The notes under the pieces were generated by a model. The model did not search any database. It was not told the DNA's origin and saw nothing but the letters and a program-made list of their open reading frames with translations. 8,232 bases of DNA, from assembly GCA_002480345.1 (NCBI GenBank), contig DLBY01000037.1:1-8232 (forward strand). The letters run 5' to 3'. The position numbers were made by a program, and so were the translations under genes. How positions within the stretch are numbered: position 1 is the stretch's first letter; each line of letters begins with the position of its first letter. Below are positions 5,835 through 8,232 of the stretch, in pieces. This DNA comes from Phycisphaerales bacterium UBA7812. GTDB lineage: Bacteria > Planctomycetota > Phycisphaerae > Phycisphaerales > UBA1924.

Positions 5835-6224
5835 ATGACCACGCCCGTGCGCACCGCGACCGTCCTCCTCGAGCACACCCTCCCCGACGGGTCCGCCCAC
5901 CTCGACTGGCTCATCGAACGACCCGCCGACCCCGCCGAGCACCGGATGATCACCTTCCGCTGCGACTCCGACCCGATGGACCACGCGCCCTGGGCGGGCG
6001 AACGCCTCCCCGACCATCGCGCCCACTACATCCGTTACGAAGGCCCTGTTTCGGGGAACCGAGGCCGCGTCCGCCGTCTCTGGTCCCACCCCTGCACGCT
6101 CCACGCCGCCGAGGCGCACCGCCTCCACCTGACCATCCACATCGCCGAAGACCGATCGCTTCACCTCCGCGCAGCCCCCGACGACCCCGCCCGCTGGCAC
6201 CGCACCGACCCCGATTCTGATTGA
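5835..6224 (+). CDS. Stand-alone LigD 3'-phosphoesterase-like protein
   Basis: This 129-residue protein resembles the N-terminal phosphoesterase domain of bacterial LigD, which trims 3' ends in non-homologous end joining, and a planctomycete hypothetical family with the wording LPDHR..Y..YEGPVSG. Matching positions are H14, the H-x-D in AHLDWLIE (H22, D24), the H-x-x-x-Y of LPDHRAHYIRYEG (H61, Y65) followed by EG (69-70), and a GNRGRVRRLW strand (74-83). In LigD the equivalent His, Asp, His and Tyr residues bind metal and phosphate. The arginine two residues after the LigD Asp is leucine here, and H14 to H22 spacing is slightly longer, so activity may be altered or lost. No ligase or polymerase domain is attached and no ku gene is in view. 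The start is uncertain: an in-frame ATG at 5775 would add 20 residues; neither has a clear Shine-Dalgarno. Confidence 0.65.
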   Translation: MTTPVRTATVLLEHTLPDGSAHLDWLIERPADPAEHRMITFRCDSDPMDHAPWAGERLPDHRAHYIRYEGPVSGNRGRVRRLWSHPCTLHAAEAHRLHLTIHIAEDRSLHLRAAPDDPARWHRTDPDSD

Positions 6225-6249
6225 ATCGGACGCCTCGATCTGGTACTTT
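6221..6249 (+). promoter_or_regulatory. Possible promoter upstream of the GTG-start hypothetical gene
   Basis: TTGAAT (6221-6226) and TACTTT (6244-6249) are separated by 17 bases, a good sigma-70 spacing, with four and three matches to the consensus hexamers. The -35 element overlaps the stop codon of the preceding gene. If used, it would produce a leader of about 190 bases before the GTG at 6447, which includes the GC-rich palindrome GACCCGCGGGTC at 6378-6389. Confidence 0.3.
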
Positions 6250-6434
6250 CATGGCGGCCAACCCCGGATTCGACCGACGATTCCGGAGTGGACGCGTGGT
6301 CCCGTCGGATCACGCCCGTCGGGGTCGTCTTCTCCGCCCCGGCTCACGCCCCGCGGCCGTTCTGGTCGCGCGGTTCCGACCCGCGGGTCCGCGGGCCCCG
6401 GAAGTGGTCAACGCTCTCGCGCACAGACGCGCCG

Positions 6435-6441
6435 AAGGGAG
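6435..6441 (+). promoter_or_regulatory. Shine-Dalgarno deciding a GTG start
   Basis: AAGGGAG ends five bases before GTG at 6447. This is the best ribosome-binding site in the window and fixes the start of the following gene, against a longer in-frame GTG at 6288 that has no usable site. Confidence 0.7.
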
Positions 6442-6446
6442 CAGGT

Positions 6447-7064
6447 GTGTATCGGAAGCCCAAGCACAACCAGGAACACGAGCACCACCCGACCGCGCCG
6501 AGCGCAGACGGCACCCCGCCCTCGCTCGATGACGACCCCGAACTCGCGCACATCGCCCGGTTCAGCCCCCCCGAGATCGAGGTCGGACCGGATTCCGACT
6601 CCAGGGCAGGCCGCGACATGCCGCCGCCCATGATCCGCCCCGCGCGGGCCGCCGACCAGCCCGCCGAGAAACCCCGCATCGAGCACATCGCGCCGCTGGG
6701 CCCCCTCGCCGAACGGTCAGGTCCCAACCCAGAACCGCCCGAAGAGAGCGCAGCTCCACCGCCCGCCGAGGCCGTCGCGCCCGCCGGGCCCAAGAAGAAG
6801 ATCCGCGCGTTCGAGCAGAAACTGGGAGGCGGCGCCCACGAGGACAACTGGAAACGCACCCCCAATGTCACGGGAACCGGCGCGATCCATGTCAAGAGCT
6901 TCCACTGCAAACTCACGGGCGACAGCCTCGAGTTTCTCGACATGCAGATCAACGAGTGGCTCGACGCCCACCCCCAGTACGAGGTCAAGCAGGTCACCAC
7001 ATCCGTGGGCGACTGGTCGGGCAAGACCCGCGAGCCCGCCCTCATCGTCAATGTCTGGGTCTGA
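6447..7064 (+). CDS. Hypothetical protein with disordered Pro/Ala-rich N-terminus and conserved C-terminal domain
   Basis: The 205-residue product starts MYRKPKHNQEHEHH. It continues with about 110 residues rich in Pro, Ala, Glu and Asp that look disordered, with a repeated theme LAHIARFSPPEIE (about 33-45) and IEHIAPLGPL. A basic stretch PKKKIRAFEQKL (about 117-128) then leads to a compact C-terminal domain of about 65 residues: IHVKSFHCKLTGDSLEFLDM, NEWLDAHPQYEVKQVTTSVG and PALIVNVWV. The strand-helix-strand-strand pattern with a conserved VK..H/D...E.....IN.WL core recalls the small Cse60-type sporulation/phage family, although this is a pattern resemblance and not a firm assignment. There is no signal peptide, so it should be cytoplasmic. 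A strong intrinsic terminator follows at 7094, so it is probably monocistronic. The function is unknown. Confidence 0.8.
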   Translation: MYRKPKHNQEHEHHPTAPSADGTPPSLDDDPELAHIARFSPPEIEVGPDSDSRAGRDMPPPMIRPARAADQPAEKPRIEHIAPLGPLAERSGPNPEPPEESAAPPPAEAVAPAGPKKKIRAFEQKLGGGAHEDNWKRTPNVTGTGAIHVKSFHCKLTGDSLEFLDMQINEWLDAHPQYEVKQVTTSVGDWSGKTREPALIVNVWV

Positions 7065-7093
7065 AGACCACCGCATGACGCACGCGACAACCG

Positions 7094-7120
7094 ACGCGGC
7101 CCCTCCCGGCCGCGTTTTTT
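7094..7120 (+). terminator. Rho-independent terminator after the hypothetical gene
   Basis: ACGCGGCC (7094-7101), a six-base loop, and GGCCGCGT (7108-7115) form an 8-bp perfect stem running into six T residues (7115-7120), 30 bases after the stop at 7064. Confidence 0.93.
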
Positions 7121-7144
7121 CATGCGCGCCGCCCCGGGTACACT
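7117..7144 (+). promoter_or_regulatory. Possible promoter of the CYTH gene
   Basis: TACACT (7139-7144) is a fair -10 hexamer about 24 bases before the ATG at 7168. TTTTCA (7117-7122), within the terminator T-tract, stands 16 bases upstream as a weak -35. Since the upstream gene is terminated, a promoter must lie in this short interval unless there is readthrough. Confidence 0.4.
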
Positions 7145-7167
7145 CCAAGGCAAGGACGGAGCCCACC

Positions 7168-7719
7168 ATGCGCAATGTCGAGTTCAAGGCCGAACTCCGC
7201 GACCCACAGATCGCCCGCGCCATCGCGCGGTCCATCCACGCCCACCTCGTCGCGACGATCCAGCAGACCGACACCTACTACCGCACCTTCAACGGGCGCC
7301 TCAAGAAACGCGAAACCACGCACACAGCGACAGGCGACGCCGAGCCCGTCGAGTACATCCACTACGAGCGCGACAACAGGACCCGCCCCAAGATCAGCAC
7401 CTTCCAGATCATGAGCGAGGACGAATTCCGCGAGCGGTTCGGCGCCCAGCCCCTCCCCGCGTGGCTCGTCGTCCGCAAGACCCGCAATGTCTACATCCTC
7501 GAGCATGCCCGCATCCACTTCGACCAGGTCGACGGGCTCGGGTCGTTCATCGAGTTCGAGGTCCTCGTCAACCCCAAGAACAATGTCGCGCGCGCCCACG
7601 AGACCGTCGAGGAACTCCGCGCCGCCTTCGGGCCCGTGATGGGCGAGGCCATCTCCGTCGGATATTCGGACCTTTTGGCCGACCAGAACGACCCCGCCAG
7701 GGCCGACCGGGGAGGCTGA
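7168..7719 (+). CDS. CYTH-domain protein (CyaB / thiamine-triphosphatase-like)
   Basis: The 183-residue protein has the layout of CYTH enzymes, metal-dependent triphosphate-binding tunnels that include class IV adenylate cyclases and triphosphatases. The N-terminal strand NVEFKAEL (3-10) corresponds to the ExExK signature, with E5 and K7 retained and a phenylalanine at the position between them. Further elements are TDTYYRTFNGRLKKRE (34-49) with its Arg/Lys pairs, YIHYERDN (63-70), VVRKTRNVY (101-109), and HFDQVDGLGSFIEFEVLV (117-134), which carries the acidic metal-binding E129 and E131. The length is typical of single-domain CyaB-like proteins. GGAG six bases before the ATG at 7168 supports the start. 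Substrate cannot be told from sequence: cAMP synthesis, thiamine triphosphate hydrolysis and inorganic triphosphate hydrolysis are all possible. It has its own short upstream region and is followed by a hairpin. Confidence 0.88.
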   Translation: MRNVEFKAELRDPQIARAIARSIHAHLVATIQQTDTYYRTFNGRLKKRETTHTATGDAEPVEYIHYERDNRTRPKISTFQIMSEDEFRERFGAQPLPAWLVVRKTRNVYILEHARIHFDQVDGLGSFIEFEVLVNPKNNVARAHETVEELRAAFGPVMGEAISVGYSDLLADQNDPARADRGG

Positions 7720-7723
7720 TCCA

Positions 7724-7746
7724 GCCCCCCGCTCACGCCGGGGGGC
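7724..7746 (+). terminator. GC-rich hairpin after the CYTH gene, possible terminator
   Basis: GCCCCCCG (7724-7731), a seven-base loop, and CGGGGGGC (7739-7746) form a perfect 8-bp stem five bases after the stop codon. There is no T-tract on either side, so termination may depend on another factor, or the hairpin may only protect the 3' end. Confidence 0.5.
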
Positions 7747-7789
7747 CCGCCGAGCCGACCAAAGCGGAACCTCGATCGTCCCCTCCCGG

Positions 7790-7817
7790 TTGATTTGGGC
7801 GGAATCCGGGGTACGCT
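7790..7817 (+). promoter_or_regulatory. Probable promoter of tRNA-Phe
   Basis: TTGATT (7790-7795) and TACGCT (7812-7817) with a 16-base spacer lie about 40 bases before the mature tRNA start, leaving a short 5' leader for RNase P. Confidence 0.5.
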
Positions 7818-7858
7818 TCTCTCCCTGCGAGGACGGGCCCGCCCGTTCCGTGGGCAAC

Positions 7859-7931
7859 GGGCGTGTAGCTCAGTTGGTAGAGCACGGCATTGAAAATGCC
7901 GGTGTCGGCGGTTCAAGTCCGCCCGCGCCCA
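7859..7931 (+). tRNA. tRNA-Phe (anticodon GAA)
   Basis: This is a complete 73-base cloverleaf. The acceptor GGGCGTG (7859-7865) pairs with CGCGCCC (7924-7930), with one G-U pair, and A7931 is the discriminator. The D stem is GCTC/GAGC. The anticodon stem CGGCA/TGCCG encloses the loop TTGAAAA with anticodon GAA, the variable loop is GTGTC, and the T-arm is GGCGG TTCAAGT CCGCC. CCA is not encoded. It has its own promoter and an intrinsic terminator 24 bases beyond the 3' end, so it is a single-gene unit. Confidence 0.97.
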
Positions 7932-7954
7932 TTCGAGGTTTCCCTCGCAGAAAG

Positions 7955-7977
7955 CCCGCCCGATCGGCGGGTTTTTT
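7955..7977 (+). terminator. Rho-independent terminator of tRNA-Phe
   Basis: CCCGCC (7955-7960), loop CGATC, and GGCGGG (7966-7971) are followed by six T residues (7972-7977), directly downstream of the tRNA. Confidence 0.93.
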
Positions 7978-8060
7978 CGTGCCCCTACACTCGCGTTCCG
8001 ACGCCCTCGGGGCCCGCGCTCAGCGAGCCCCGCACGCAAACCCAGCGACGAAAGGCCGCC

Positions 8061-8232
8061 ATGCCACCCGCACACTCCGCGATGCTCGAACTAGGCACGC
8101 CCATGCCCGCGTTCGATCTCCCCGACTTCGGCCCCGAAGGCAACAACGGCGCCCGCACCGTCTCGAGCGAGGACCTCCCCGCCGATCGCCCCGTCCTCGT
8201 TGCCTTCATCTGCAACCACTGCCCCTTCGTCA
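8061..8232 (+). CDS. Thioredoxin/peroxiredoxin-like protein, N-terminal part only
   Basis: The frame opens with ATG at 8061, preceded by GAAAGG five bases upstream, and runs off the window after 57 codons. The N-terminal MLELGTPMPAFDLPDF (residues 8-23) is the usual opening of AhpC/TSA and TlpA-type thioredoxin folds, where the phrase G-x-x-x-P-x-F-x-L-P-D recurs. The end, PVLVAFICNHCPFV, contains a CNHC (C-x-x-C) redox pair after the first core strand. The CNHCPFV wording is typical of the PRX-like thioredoxin-family proteins with a CNHCPYV-type motif. No signal peptide is visible, so it is probably cytoplasmic. It would reduce peroxides or disulfides, but the substrate cannot be judged from this fragment. 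A TACACT at 7986-7991 may be its -10 element. Confidence 0.85.
   Translation, partial: MPPAHSAMLELGTPMPAFDLPDFGPEGNNGARTVSSEDLPADRPVLVAFICNHCPFV

Noticed and set aside
6251..6532. Plus-strand ORF starting at the ATG at 6251
   Set aside because: It overlaps the well-supported GTG-start gene, has Arg/Ala/Pro-rich composition and lacks a ribosome-binding site.
7859..7931. tRNA-Phe as an integration site
   Set aside because: The tRNA is intact, closely followed by its own terminator, and no second copy of its 3' end is seen in the window.

Overview
The window looks like chromosomal DNA from a GC-rich planctomycete, most plausibly of the Phycisphaerae type. Three things suggest this: third codon positions are dominated by C and G in every core gene from about 1370 to the end; the tmRNA encodes the tag AEPQYALAA, close to tags I remember for planctomycetes; and several hypothetical proteins (a short LigD-type phosphoesterase-like protein, and a basic/proline-rich protein with a conserved C-terminus) resemble planctomycete hypothetical families. 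This placement is an inference from memory and was not searched.

Layout. Positions 1-898 are an accessory stretch, less GC-rich and with different codon use. It holds a leftward operon: a small unknown ORF, a 158-residue protein with an HUH-endonuclease (Rep-like) pattern, and the first codons of a third ORF cut by the window edge. The operon starts just beyond the 3' end of the leftward tmRNA gene ssrA (899-1247), a classic integration target. Palindromic and tandem TGTSTCACCC-type repeats lie between ssrA and the operon. This is probably one end of an integrated mobile element. Divergent from ssrA is ispD (1371-2198), which converges on ahcY (2318-3811, minus) across a strong hairpin.

Upstream of ahcY on the same strand is an ArsR-type regulator fused to a SAM-methyltransferase fold (3892-4869). 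It closely resembles SahR, the SAH-sensing repressor of SAM-cycle genes described in Proteobacteria. SAH hydrolase removes SAH, and a SAH-binding repressor next to it would adjust ahcY expression to methylation demand. A TPR lipoprotein (5091-5744, minus) follows. Divergent from it is a 129-residue LigD 3'-phosphoesterase-like protein (5835-6224).

The right end is rightward: a hypothetical protein with a disordered N-terminus and a conserved C-terminal domain (6447-7064), a clear intrinsic terminator, a CYTH-domain protein (7168-7719), tRNA-Phe(GAA) (7859-7931) with its own promoter and terminator, and the start of a thioredoxin/peroxiredoxin-like gene (8061 to beyond the window).

No CRISPR array, insertion sequence, rRNA or recognisable riboswitch was seen. 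No stretch longer than 300 bases lacks a gene. The points most worth following up are the ssrA-adjacent Rep element with its repeat cluster, and the SahR-like/ahcY pair with a candidate operator.
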